Source of the DNA: Noviherbaspirillum sp. L7-7A
GTDB lineage: Bacteria > Pseudomonadota > Gammaproteobacteria > Burkholderiales > Burkholderiaceae_D
Direction: 5' to 3'
Assembly (NCBI RefSeq): GCF_019052805.1
Contig: NZ_JAHQRJ010000002.1
Location: 248,001 to 312,000, forward strand
DNA: 64,000 nt
Positions 17,070-25,000 of the stretch are shown here, one piece after another. The notes under the pieces are model-generated. The model ran no database searches. It had not been told where the DNA came from and saw only the letters and a program-made list of their open reading frames with translations. Each line of letters begins with the position of its first letter. Within the stretch, counting starts at the first letter, position 1. A program made the position numbers and the translations under genes.

Positions 17070-17759
17070 TTACGTTGGTTTGATCTCGTCCAGCCGATAT
17101 CCATAGCCGTACACGGGCGAAAGGCGATAGCTATATCTTGGAATTAAGTTCAACTTATTACGTACGCGAGATACATGGGTGTCCATCGTGCGCGAGATTG
17201 CCTGCGAATGTCCTGCCCAGACTGTCTCCAGGATGAGTGCCCTTGAAAGCGGCCGGCCAAGGTTACGCAGAAACAGCAGTGCCAAATCAAACTCTTTTCT
17301 GGTGACGTCCACTGGCTTGCCCATCGCAATGAGTCGACCTCGGCGTGGCTCGAAGATATAGGGGCCGATTTCCAGTTTTTCATTATCGATCTGCGATGGG
17401 TATGCGCGACGCAACAGTACTAAGACTCTGGTAATGAGATCCCTGCGTCGGGTTGGCCTGAACATGTAATCGTTGGCGCCGGCGTCGAGGGTGGCAATGA
17501 TGTCATCTTCGCTCGTGGAACTGGTAATAATCAGAATGGGCATGGCTGCCGACGCTTGCTTACGCACTGCCCTGACCAGGTCCTGTTGTTCTTCGGGGTG
17601 CTGTAGGCCTATCACCAACGCATCATAGGGCTGGTCATGAAGTAGACTTAACAGATCTGTACTGGAAGTAAGCGGGTCACATTCATGGCCGACGCTACTT
17701 AAGACTTCGCAGATAGACTTGGCTTCGCTTAAGTGGAAGTCGAGTATGGCAATTCTCAT
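17070..17759 (-). CDS. OmpR-type response regulator with degenerate receiver
   Basis: The protein has 229 residues: a receiver-like domain (1-115) and a winged-helix DNA-binding domain (130-225, RKEFDLALLFLRNLGRPLSR and SRVRNKLNL). The phosphoacceptor is missing: the strand YDALVIGLQHP has Gly51 where OmpR-type regulators have Asp. The acidic pair near the N-terminus is reduced to one Asp (ILDFH), and the conserved Lys is Arg (DYMFRPTRR). It is therefore likely phosphorylation-independent. No kinase gene is adjacent. A TTG start at 17846 would add 29 residues, but ATG 17759 begins the domain exactly. Confidence 0.82.
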   Translation of the reverse strand: MRIAILDFHLSEAKSICEVLSSVGHECDPLTSSTDLLSLLHDQPYDALVIGLQHPEEQQDLVRAVRKQASAAMPILIITSSTSEDDIIATLDAGANDYMFRPTRRRDLITRVLVLLRRAYPSQIDNEKLEIGPYIFEPRRGRLIAMGKPVDVTRKEFDLALLFLRNLGRPLSRALILETVWAGHSQAISRTMDTHVSRVRNKLNLIPRYSYRLSPVYGYGYRLDEIKPT

Positions 17760-18136
17760 GGCTTTCGCGACTGCCTTAAGTTCGTTAAGAAAAGATAAAT
17801 TATTGTCAACGTTTCGTAGAGTAAAGTAAATTACATTTTGTAACAAGTTTCACTTTCGCAACGAATAGCGGAAAACGCCGTCACCTTGTTGGTTCAAAAC
17901 AGTGAGCGGTATGCATGCCACAGGAGATGGAAAGACAACTCGCTTCACTACCGGCGTTGGTGCCATGTACGGCCTCAAATTATGAATTGAGACCGCACAT
18001 CATCTTTAGAAGCTGTCGGTGTGACTGCCCTGCTTGTAAAACCCGTATAAGGCTTATGTGACCACATTTTATTGCCAACTGACAAGCTATCGAGTTAGCA
18101 ATGGAATTGTTGAAAGGTAACGAATGCGGGCGAGAA

Positions 18137-18156
18137 AATTATATACACACATAAAT
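18137..18156 (-). promoter_or_regulatory. promoter-like 20-bp motif, copy 2
   Basis: Identical to the 20-mer at 12192-12211, with TATAAT on the minus strand. It lies 380 bases upstream of the response-regulator start, so a long leader or an unseen small gene would be needed. Confidence 0.4.
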
Positions 18157-18230
18157 AATAGGTGTTCGCTAACTTTGCTTAAAGGTCCGTAATACGGCGA
18201 AAGCAGACGCTGGTCTCACAAAGGTTACTG

Positions 18231-18292
18231 GCTGCTTTTGGCCGACATACGCTCTTTGTTGACGTAAAGCAAACGTCGGCTTACAGTCTGCG
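18231..18292. repeat. dispersed degenerate intergenic repeat, type A
   Basis: This segment and 30463-30522 share GCTT-TGGCCG-CAT-CGC-CTTTGTTG, then CAACGTC-GCT and CAGTCTG in the same order, at roughly three quarters identity by eye. Neither copy is coding. Confidence 0.55.
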
Positions 18293-18358
18293 GAAGCGGC
18301 GCCCTCCCCTGTGCAGTTTGCTGCACTGGAACGCCGCTACGGAAACACCCTCGCGCTA

Positions 18359-18985
18359 CTAAACTTCGATCCTCTCTGCAATTTCCAGTGCGTCGTCCAC
18401 CTCAATGCCGAGATAACGCACCGTGCTCTCCATTTTTGAGTGCCCCAACAATAGCTGCACGGCACGCAGGTTCTTCGTTTGGCGGTAAATCAACGTTGCC
18501 TTCGTGCGTTGCATTGTATGTGTTCCGTACGCAGCGCGGTTTAAGCCAATCGATTCGACCCAGGCAGCCACAATCCGTGCATATTGACGGGTAGTGATAT
18601 GGCCGCAATCGGTTACCCGGCTCGGGAATAAAAAGTCTTTAGGCGTCAGACGGGCTCTCTCGATCCAGGCAGCTATGGACGTCCGCGTTTGTTCCGTGAT
18701 TTCGAATTGCACAGGACGGTGGGTCTTTTGCTGCATCACGATAGCGCGAGGCAGAACACGGCTGCCAAGCGCAATGTCTTGAATGCGCAGCTGCACTAGG
18801 TCACAGCCGCGCAGCTTACTGTCAATCGCAAGGTTGAACAAGGCAAGATCACGAACATGCTGAGCGAGTTGCAGCCGGATACGAATAGCCCAGATGTCCT
18901 TCAACTTCAATGGTAATTTTTGGCCGATCAACCTGCCTTTGTTCCAAGGAACTGTTGAGTGGCTAAGAGAAATAGACGTTTCCAT
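18359..18985 (-). CDS. short tyrosine recombinase (phage-integrase family)
   Basis: The protein has 208 residues, essentially a catalytic domain with a short N-terminus. Box I Arg is in LAIDSKLRGCDLVQLRI; box II is GTHTMQRTKA (H-x-x-R); the C-terminal box is QLLLGHSKMESTVRYLGI with His and the Tyr nucleophile. All catalytic residues appear present. AGGAG lies six bases before ATG 18985. Proteins of this short type are frequent in Burkholderiales and may act on mobile cassettes. A broken relative is at 3483-3712. Confidence 0.85.
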   Translation of the reverse strand: METSISLSHSTVPWNKGRLIGQKLPLKLKDIWAIRIRLQLAQHVRDLALFNLAIDSKLRGCDLVQLRIQDIALGSRVLPRAIVMQQKTHRPVQFEITEQTRTSIAAWIERARLTPKDFLFPSRVTDCGHITTRQYARIVAAWVESIGLNRAAYGTHTMQRTKATLIYRQTKNLRAVQLLLGHSKMESTVRYLGIEVDDALEIAERIEV

Positions 18986-19342
18986 GACGGTCTCCTCACA
19001 GGAGTGAAAGGAATCCCATTCTGCGCCGGGCTCGCCAAATAAAACTCGAGATGACCGATGCCTTCTGAAAATTCTTATCTATCGACAGTCACGCATGTTG
19101 TTTTAGCCGGCCGATGACACAACCCAGCCGGTTCCCTTTTTGAGCGCAGCCCGACACTGGGGTCTAGGAAACTAAGCTTACGACTTACTTCCGATTCGAA
19201 AGCAGACTGTCGCGGTTGCTTGGCGAAAGGGAAAGATCGACCCTTCACAGACATTAAATCGAACTGCTGAAAGGTCCGCTAGTTATCCAAAATCGGCACT
19301 TCTCAAACACATCGTAACAAGACTGCTTAGTACCTCTTCACT
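18986..19342. other. intergenic region with repeat type B
   Basis: No gene. A degenerate repeat at 19188-19253 (containing AGCAGAC-GTCGCGG and ATCGACCC) resembles 29901-29975. The esterase operator begins at the right edge. Confidence 0.4.
19188..19253. repeat. dispersed degenerate intergenic repeat, type B
   Basis: Shares with 29901-29975 the ordered blocks GAAGCAGAC/GAAAGCAGAC, GTCGCGGT, GGC-AA-GGA-AAA and ATCGACCC. Both copies are intergenic and degenerate. Confidence 0.55.
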
Positions 19343-19414
19343 TATTCCAAATCGCAAAAACTGAGGCTCCGATATAGCTTAAATAATCACGATTTCGATC
19401 AGCTATCATCCAAA
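19343..19414 (+). promoter_or_regulatory. putative LysR-type operator and promoter of the esterase gene
   Basis: The block TATTCCAAATCGC and the following 23 bases match 22321-22356 with about four mismatches in 36. Then come 18 unlike bases, and GATCAGCTATCATCCA, matching GATCAACTATGATGCA at the same distance. TATCAT (19404-19409) could be the -10 of the esterase gene (start 19477). No good -35 is seen, as expected for an activated promoter. Confidence 0.65.
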
Positions 19415-19476
19415 CACCTTTTTAAAGGACCCGTTCTACACCCAGCTCAGCATAGCTAAAAAGTGAGGAGACTTAG

Positions 19477-21306
19477 ATGAAAAACACTGTGAGAAATACA
19501 CCCGGTAGAGGTTTTGTAGTCAATATTGCTGCCATTGCCGGCATAGCTGCGCTAGCAGGCTGTGGAAGTGATAATAATGACAGCAATAACAGCGGCCAAC
19601 AGAATGTTGTTGCCGCACAATCCACTCTGGTTTGTGACGATTCCTTGAAAGCCGGATTTAAACCCGATGCCAATACTACGGTGTTGATGGTCAAGGCTTT
19701 CAAGAAAGGTGATCCTTTACTGCTATCCGGGACCGCAACAGCCACTACGCCGATTGCCGGAGACGATCTTTGCATGGTCAAGCTCAACGTTGGCCCTGGC
19801 AATCCAGGTCCGGCGAACGCGCCATCGACCTCACCAGGTATTGGCATCGAAGTCTGGTTGCCAACACCGGCCAATTGGAATAACCGGATTCATGTGAAAG
19901 GCAACGGTGGCTGGGCTGGCGGCAACCAGGGTTCGCTCACCGCGCTGGGCGGCGCGTCGGGTTCTACCTCTCCAGCAGCGACGGCCGGTATCGAGGGAGC
20001 GGTATCGGCGTCGACTGACACCGGTCACGCCAATACCGCAAACAGTGGCTCATTTGCGATGAACCCGGACGGCACCATCAATACAGCGCTGTGGAAAGAC
20101 TTTTCCGAACGCAGCATTCACGAAATGGCTATTAAGACCAAAGCCCTGACTAAAGCGTATTACGGCAAGGATGCCAAATACGCTTACTTCAACGGCTTCT
20201 CTACCGGTGGCCGCCAAGCGCTGAAGGAAGCGCAGGCATTCCCTGACGACTTCGACGGTATCCTGGCGGGTGCGCCGGCTATTCACTGGACGCGGTTCAC
20301 CACGAGTCATGTACAGCCGCAAGTGGTGATGCATGTCGACTTGGGAGATGTTCGGCTCACTGCAGGGCAGCAACGTCTGGTATCAAATGCTGCGGTCAAC
20401 GCCTGCGATGTAGTTGGTGGCCAGCATTTGGGCTATGTCCCCGATCCTGCCCAATGCCGATATGACCCAACAACAGACACCAGCGTACTTTGCGTGGCTA
20501 ATGGCGGCACTAACTCTACAGCGGATTGCGTCACCCCGCCCCAGGCGAATGCATTCAATAAGATTTGGTATGGGCAAACCGATAATGGCAGTGTGCCTTC
20601 TCCCGCTGCAGACAACGGGTTCAATACCACGTTGGCTACTGGCCAGCGATTCTATGGACCACCGCGCGGAGCGGATCTCTCTAGTTTTATTCCGGGTACG
20701 ACTACTACAAGTTCTGCACAAGTCGCTCTGGAATTACAAGATCCGGCCTATGCGACACCTGACTTTATTAACGCCACCGGCAATGGCGTTGATCGGTGGA
20801 AGACCCTAACCTACAGCCAACTCGCCAATGCCCAAGACCGTGGACTTGCGCTACAGGCTGCTTTTGCGAATATCAATACCGACAATCCAGACCTGTCGGC
20901 ATTCCGCGATCGCGGCGGGAAACTGGTCATGTATCATGGCTTGGCTGATCCACTGATGAAAGTAGGCGGTTCAATCAATTACTACAATCAGGTCGCCACT
21001 AAAATGGGCGGCATCAACGCGATCCAATCCTTCTACCGTTTCTACACGGTACCGGGCATGCACCATGGGCTGATTAATGGATCCGCTAATCCGAATGCCA
21101 ATCCGCCATTGCCTACCGATGCACAGCTCTATGCATTGCTTACTGACTGGGTTGAAAAGGCAACTGCACCGAGCCGATTTGACATTAAGACTGCAGTAAC
21201 AACGGCTAATCCGGTACAGAAAAGCCGGCCGCTCTGCGTGTATCCACAGAAGGCAACCTATGTCAGTGGCGATGTGAACCTCGCCTCCAGCTACACATGT
21301 TCCTAA
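19477..21306 (+). CDS. tannase/feruloyl esterase family lipoprotein
   Basis: The protein has 609 residues with a lipoprotein signal (LAG-Cys29), so it is probably lipid-anchored and exported. The tannase-family alpha/beta-hydrolase core follows: oxyanion and nucleophile region YFNGFSTGGRQALKEA (Ser242), the acid in YHGLADPLM (Asp491), and His530 in VPGMHHGL. The family normally has CS-D-HC, with a disulfide joining the Cys before Ser and the Cys after His. Here these are Phe241 and Gly531, so both halves of the pair are gone. GAGGAG precedes ATG 19477. It likely cleaves aromatic acid esters outside the cell. A terminator follows. Confidence 0.88.
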   Translation: MKNTVRNTPGRGFVVNIAAIAGIAALAGCGSDNNDSNNSGQQNVVAAQSTLVCDDSLKAGFKPDANTTVLMVKAFKKGDPLLLSGTATATTPIAGDDLCMVKLNVGPGNPGPANAPSTSPGIGIEVWLPTPANWNNRIHVKGNGGWAGGNQGSLTALGGASGSTSPAATAGIEGAVSASTDTGHANTANSGSFAMNPDGTINTALWKDFSERSIHEMAIKTKALTKAYYGKDAKYAYFNGFSTGGRQALKEAQAFPDDFDGILAGAPAIHWTRFTTSHVQPQVVMHVDLGDVRLTAGQQRLVSNAAVNACDVVGGQHLGYVPDPAQCRYDPTTDTSVLCVANGGTNSTADCVTPPQANAFNKIWYGQTDNGSVPSPAADNGFNTTLATGQRFYGPPRGADLSSFIPGTTTTSSAQVALELQDPAYATPDFINATGNGVDRWKTLTYSQLANAQDRGLALQAAFANINTDNPDLSAFRDRGGKLVMYHGLADPLMKVGGSINYYNQVATKMGGINAIQSFYRFYTVPGMHHGLINGSANPNANPPLPTDAQLYALLTDWVEKATAPSRFDIKTAVTTANPVQKSRPLCVYPQKATYVSGDVNLASSYTCS

Positions 21307-21330
21307 TCTGCAAATGAAATAGAAATGGAT

Positions 21331-21359
21331 TGCCCTCGTGGAATGACGAGGGCATTTTT
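21331..21359 (+). terminator. rho-independent terminator of the esterase gene
   Basis: TGCCCTCGT (21331-21339) pairs with ACGAGGGCA (21346-21354) over a 6-base loop, followed by TTTTTA, 25 bases after the stop codon. Confidence 0.9.
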
Positions 21360-21417
21360 ATTCCTAGATTATTTTTACCAGTAGATTATTTTGCTTGCGA
21401 AGATGCCAAAATGCGCT

Positions 21418-22317
21418 TCAACGCTTGTCCCAATGCGGCACGTCCTCAAGGTGTAGCCTCAGCCAACTGATTACAGCCTCGATACGAGCCAAGCCCTGGC
21501 GTCTACGCGGTACAAGCGCTTTGAGCCAGGTAGGCTGAAGTTGGTAATCTTGCAGCAAAGGCAACAGCGTAAAGCTGTTCAATGCATCCTTGGCAACGTA
21601 TGTTGGAAGCACTGCGATCCCATTGCCGGCACAGGCGGCCGCAAACAACACTGATGTGTCATTAGCAATAAGTCTTTGAGGAACATCGATACTGATTGGT
21701 CCACGGCTACTTTCGAATTGCCAAGTTGCTCCCTTTGGTTTGAACACCAGACAATCATGATCGGCTAACTCGCGTGGGTGTTCAGGAACGGCCCGGCCCT
21801 CAAGATAGGTCGGCGCTGCGCAGACTATCTGACGTAGGGGACATAACGGTATATCAATGACGCCCTCGTAACTTTCCGAAAGACCGGTGATGACAACGTC
21901 GAATCCTTCTTCAATTGGATTGACCGAACGGTCGACCAGCAGCACTTCCATCGTAATGCGTTCATGTTTGTGCTGGAAGCTGCTAAAAACGTCAGCCAGA
22001 TATAGCACCGTCAATGAAGTTGGAGCTTTAAGGCGAATATGTCCTTCAAGCTTGCCTTCATTGCGCTTTAGGCTCGAAATCACTTCATCAAATTCGGCAA
22101 CCAGGGCAGTGGCGCTGGGATGAAATTTTTGGCCCGCCTCAGTCAGGGTCACATTGCGCGTCGTGCGATTGAACAACTGTGTTCCAGTAGTCGATTCCAG
22201 ATCGTTCACTCGCTTGGCCACTACGGAGGGGACGACATGTAGCTGTCGTGCGGCCTCAGAAAAGCTTTTATGTCGGGCTGCGGCCAGAAAGGCACGCAAG
22301 TTTAATAGCACGTCCAT
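21418..22317 (-). CDS. LysR-family transcriptional regulator
   Basis: The protein has 299 residues. An N-terminal winged helix-turn-helix (LNLRAFLAAARHKSFSEAAR, VVPSVVAKRVNDLE) is followed by a LysR substrate-binding domain (HIRLKAPTSLTVLY, FDVVITGLSESYE, CAGNGIAVLPTYVA). A TTG at 22350 is in frame, but ATG 22317 starts at the conserved position. It is divergent from the Bug receptor gene. The repeated operator begins 4 bases upstream of its ATG, so autoregulation is likely. The same element before the esterase gene makes this LysR the best candidate for controlling both. Inducer unknown; an aromatic acid is likely. Confidence 0.9.
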   Translation of the reverse strand: MDVLLNLRAFLAAARHKSFSEAARQLHVVPSVVAKRVNDLESTTGTQLFNRTTRNVTLTEAGQKFHPSATALVAEFDEVISSLKRNEGKLEGHIRLKAPTSLTVLYLADVFSSFQHKHERITMEVLLVDRSVNPIEEGFDVVITGLSESYEGVIDIPLCPLRQIVCAAPTYLEGRAVPEHPRELADHDCLVFKPKGATWQFESSRGPISIDVPQRLIANDTSVLFAAACAGNGIAVLPTYVAKDALNSFTLLPLLQDYQLQPTWLKALVPRRRQGLARIEAVISWLRLHLEDVPHWDKR

Positions 22318-22320
22318 ATC

Positions 22321-22392
22321 TATTCCAAATCGCGATAACTGAGGCTCCAATATAGCGCAACTAGGTGCAAATTAGATCAACTATGATGCAGC
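22321..22392 (+). promoter_or_regulatory. putative LysR-type operator between LysR and Bug receptor genes
   Basis: Second copy of the element at 19343-19414, with identical internal spacing (36-base block, 18 bases, 16-base block). TATGAT (22382-22387) would be the -10 for the Bug/catabolic transcript. The element lies on the plus strand and abuts the LysR start. Confidence 0.65.
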
Positions 22393-22503
22393 CATGCCTC
22401 ACAGCCAAGCTGCTGGACGGCTTTTCTACAGAGGCTGATGACGCCGATCGGCAGAATTTCGATCCTTCAGTCCTGATCAATTCCCATTCCAGGAGACACC
22501 CGC

Positions 22504-23478
22504 ATGAAACTCAAGCAGATCACAGGAAGCGTCGTTGCTACTTCCTTACTTATAACCTCTGGAGTTGCGGCTGCAGAAGATTGGCCTACCAAACCAGTTC
22601 GCGTCATCGTCGCATTTGCGCCTGCTTCAACGCCGGATATTGTTGCTCGCCTAGTCTCGGATAAATTGGCCCAACGTATCGGCAAGCCGGTGATTGTAGA
22701 AAACAAAGCTGGCGCCGCAGGCAATATTGGTACCGATGCCGTAGCTAAGGCAGCTCCGGATGGCTACACGATTGGTGTGACGATCTCTGGGCCGCTTGCA
22801 GCAAACACTTTGCTTTTTAAGAAATTGCCGTATAACCCTCAGACCGATCTCGAGCCTGTGACCATTGCCGCCACCCAGCCGAGCGTGCTGGTTGTATCAC
22901 AGCAGACAAGCGTCAATGATGTATCCGCGCTTCTTGCAAAGTTGCGCAGCAATCCAGGTAAATACAATTACTCGTCAATGGGAACGGGGAGTATCTCGCA
23001 TCTGGCAATGGCCGCGCTCGCCTCTCGCAGCGGGACAGAAATCGTACACGTCCCTTATCCCGGTTCCGCACAAGCTGTTACCGCGATTCTCTCCGGCGAG
23101 ACCCAAATGGCCGTGCTGCCTGCAGCGGCCGTCATGCCGCATGTGCGTGCAGGGAAACTGAAAGCAGTGGCCGTTGCCACGGCAAAACGTTCCACTGTGC
23201 TTCCAGACTTGCCCACATTGGCCGAAGCCGGAGTGCAAGACATCCAAGGAGATGCATGGATCGGATTTGTTGCGCCAGCAAAAACGCCCGCTGCGATTGT
23301 GACGAAGTTACAAACGGAAATTGCTCAAATTGTGAACTCCGAGGACATAAAACAGAAACTGAAAATGCAGTTTATGGAACCGGTCGGAGGAACCCCTGCA
23401 GAGTTCCGCGCTACCGTACAGTCCGATTTGGCACGCTGGCAACCGGTGATCAAGGCGAACAACATCACATTGGATTAA
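22504..23478 (+). CDS. Bug-family tripartite tricarboxylate transporter receptor
   Basis: The protein has 324 residues with a Sec signal peptide (about 1-25, ending GVAAAEDWP) and the Bug/TctC fold: WPTKPVRVIVAFAPASTPDI, RIGKPVIVENKAGAAGNIGT, and YNYSSMGTGSISHLAM. These periplasmic binding proteins capture carboxylates for TctAB-type importers or for signalling. No tctA or tctB is adjacent, which is common for Bug proteins. AGGAG lies before the ATG. It is first in the catabolic cluster, so the ligand is probably the aromatic acid degraded by the downstream enzymes (inference). Confidence 0.9.
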   Translation: MKLKQITGSVVATSLLITSGVAAAEDWPTKPVRVIVAFAPASTPDIVARLVSDKLAQRIGKPVIVENKAGAAGNIGTDAVAKAAPDGYTIGVTISGPLAANTLLFKKLPYNPQTDLEPVTIAATQPSVLVVSQQTSVNDVSALLAKLRSNPGKYNYSSMGTGSISHLAMAALASRSGTEIVHVPYPGSAQAVTAILSGETQMAVLPAAAVMPHVRAGKLKAVAVATAKRSTVLPDLPTLAEAGVQDIQGDAWIGFVAPAKTPAAIVTKLQTEIAQIVNSEDIKQKLKMQFMEPVGGTPAEFRATVQSDLARWQPVIKANNITLD

Positions 23479-23499
23479 CTGTTACTCAAAGGGTGCATC

Positions 23500-24867
23500 A
23501 TGCCGCACGACTCCTTCCGCACTGAAGTGCAAGAACCTGCCCGCAAGATAACCATCTTTGGGGAATACGATGTTGTGGTATTAGGCGGCGGCCCGGCGGG
23601 GCTCGCCGCTGCGACAACTGCTGCTAGAAACGGCGCCGCGGTACTTTTGATTGAGCGCTACGGTTTTCTAGGTGGCATGGGTACGGCTGCCGGAGTGACT
23701 AACTTCTGTGGTCTTCATGCAAACGTGTTTGGAGAAATCAAGCAGGTGGTACACGGCGTTGCAAGCGACTTGCTTGAGCGAATCCAAGCCTTGGATGGCC
23801 TGAATCCTCCACATGTGGTCTTAGGGAAGATCTGTGCACAGGCCTATGACATGTCGGCATTCAAGTGCGCTGCCGATGCGTTGTTGCTCGATGCTGGCGT
23901 TAACCTGCTATTTCATGCGCTCGGCACCGGCGTGACGATGACCGACGACGGCGACATTGACTCCTTGCTCCTTGAGACCAAATCCGGACGGGTTGCCGTA
24001 CAGGGCCGCACCTTTATTGACTGCTCCGGTGACGCTGACATAGTGCACTGGTCCGGTGTCGAGTACGAAAAAGGCAATACTGTAGGTGAAATGCTTTATC
24101 CGACCTTGATGTTCAAGGTTGGGAAAGTGGACGCGGAAAAAGCGGGAGAGGCATGGCGCACCATTCCCAAAAAGATGGAAGAGGTACAGGCAAGCGGTGC
24201 CTACCAGTTTCCGCGGCACGGTGCAGTAGTGCGCCCGATGAAGAATCCTTATGAATGGCGAGTGAACGTGACGCAGCTAACTGCATCTGACGGCTCTGCC
24301 ATTGATGGTACAGATGCAAAGGCGCTAAGCGCGGGCGAAATAGAAGGCCGCCGCCAGATCGTGGATTACTTGCGATTCCTGCGCGAGCAAATTCCCGGCT
24401 TTGAAGAGGCTTACGTGCTGGATATTCCACCGCAGTTGGGCATCCGGGAAACCCGCCGCATGGTAGGCGAATACATGTTAACCGCAGACGATGTGCTTGG
24501 GTGTGCGCGATTTGAGGACAGTATTGGCGTAAATGGCTGGCCGCTGGAAAAGCATGTTGCGGGGAATGTAGTTTGGGAATGGCCACCAATCCCAGAATCA
24601 TGTGGATACAACCAATTGCCGTATCGCATGCTGCTTCCACGCCGGACCACTACAAACCGGGTGTCGAATTTGCTGGTTGCCGGCCGCTGCGCATCCATGA
24701 CGCACGACGGACAGTCCGCCGCACGCGTAACCGGCGCATGTTTCGTCATGGGAGAAGCGGCAGGAACGGCGGCTGCGCTAGCGCTGGAAGCCAATATTTC
24801 GGTTCATGACATAGAGACCAGCAAACTCCAAGAAGCACTGACGCGGCAGGGCGTGTTTCTTGGCTAA
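23500..24867 (+). CDS. FAD-dependent oxidoreductase (FAD_oxidored type)
   Basis: The protein has 455 residues. A Rossmann FAD-binding motif is at 27-55 (YDVVVLGGGPAGLAAATTAA), followed by LLIERYGFLGGMGTAAGVTN, TFIDCSGDADIVHWSG, and a C-terminal LLVAGRCASMTHDGQSAARV. This is the FAD_oxidored group of uncharacterised flavoproteins. It lies 21 bases after the receptor gene, so it is in the same transcript. Substrate unknown: it could funnel a substituted aromatic or alicyclic acid into 3-hydroxybenzoate, but that is guesswork. Confidence 0.8.
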   Translation: MPHDSFRTEVQEPARKITIFGEYDVVVLGGGPAGLAAATTAARNGAAVLLIERYGFLGGMGTAAGVTNFCGLHANVFGEIKQVVHGVASDLLERIQALDGLNPPHVVLGKICAQAYDMSAFKCAADALLLDAGVNLLFHALGTGVTMTDDGDIDSLLLETKSGRVAVQGRTFIDCSGDADIVHWSGVEYEKGNTVGEMLYPTLMFKVGKVDAEKAGEAWRTIPKKMEEVQASGAYQFPRHGAVVRPMKNPYEWRVNVTQLTASDGSAIDGTDAKALSAGEIEGRRQIVDYLRFLREQIPGFEEAYVLDIPPQLGIRETRRMVGEYMLTADDVLGCARFEDSIGVNGWPLEKHVAGNVVWEWPPIPESCGYNQLPYRMLLPRRTTTNRVSNLLVAGRCASMTHDGQSAARVTGACFVMGEAAGTAAALALEANISVHDIETSKLQEALTRQGVFLG

Positions 24868-24889
24868 CGATGCTGCCTGTGTCGTCGAG

Positions 24890-24938
24890 ATTAGTGCATG
24901 TTTCCACCATTACGGCGGACAAACAAACGTGCATTAAT
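24890..24938. promoter_or_regulatory. inverted repeat upstream of the gentisate genes
   Basis: ATTAGTGCATGTTT (24890-24903) and AAACGTGCATTAAT (24925-24938) form an inverted repeat with 12 of 14 positions matching and 21 bases between. It sits 62 bases before the hydroxylase start, in the only sizeable gap of the cluster, so it may be a separate operator. Confidence 0.5.
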
Positions 24939-25000
24939 TTGCAAAGCGGCAATTCTTCATTTACTTATCTAGCCGGCCCTATCCGGCATGCGGGGACAAT

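Larger units (their letters stand above)
17760..18358. other. intergenic region with repeat fragments
   Basis: About 600 bases without a gene. It carries the second copy of the 20-bp promoter-like motif (18137-18156) and a degenerate repeat at 18231-18292 that resembles 30463-30522. Confidence 0.4.

Noticed and set aside
23908-24219. Open frames on the strand opposite the flavin oxidoreductase
   Set aside because: Shadow frames of a conserved coding sequence, with no own start signals or motifs.
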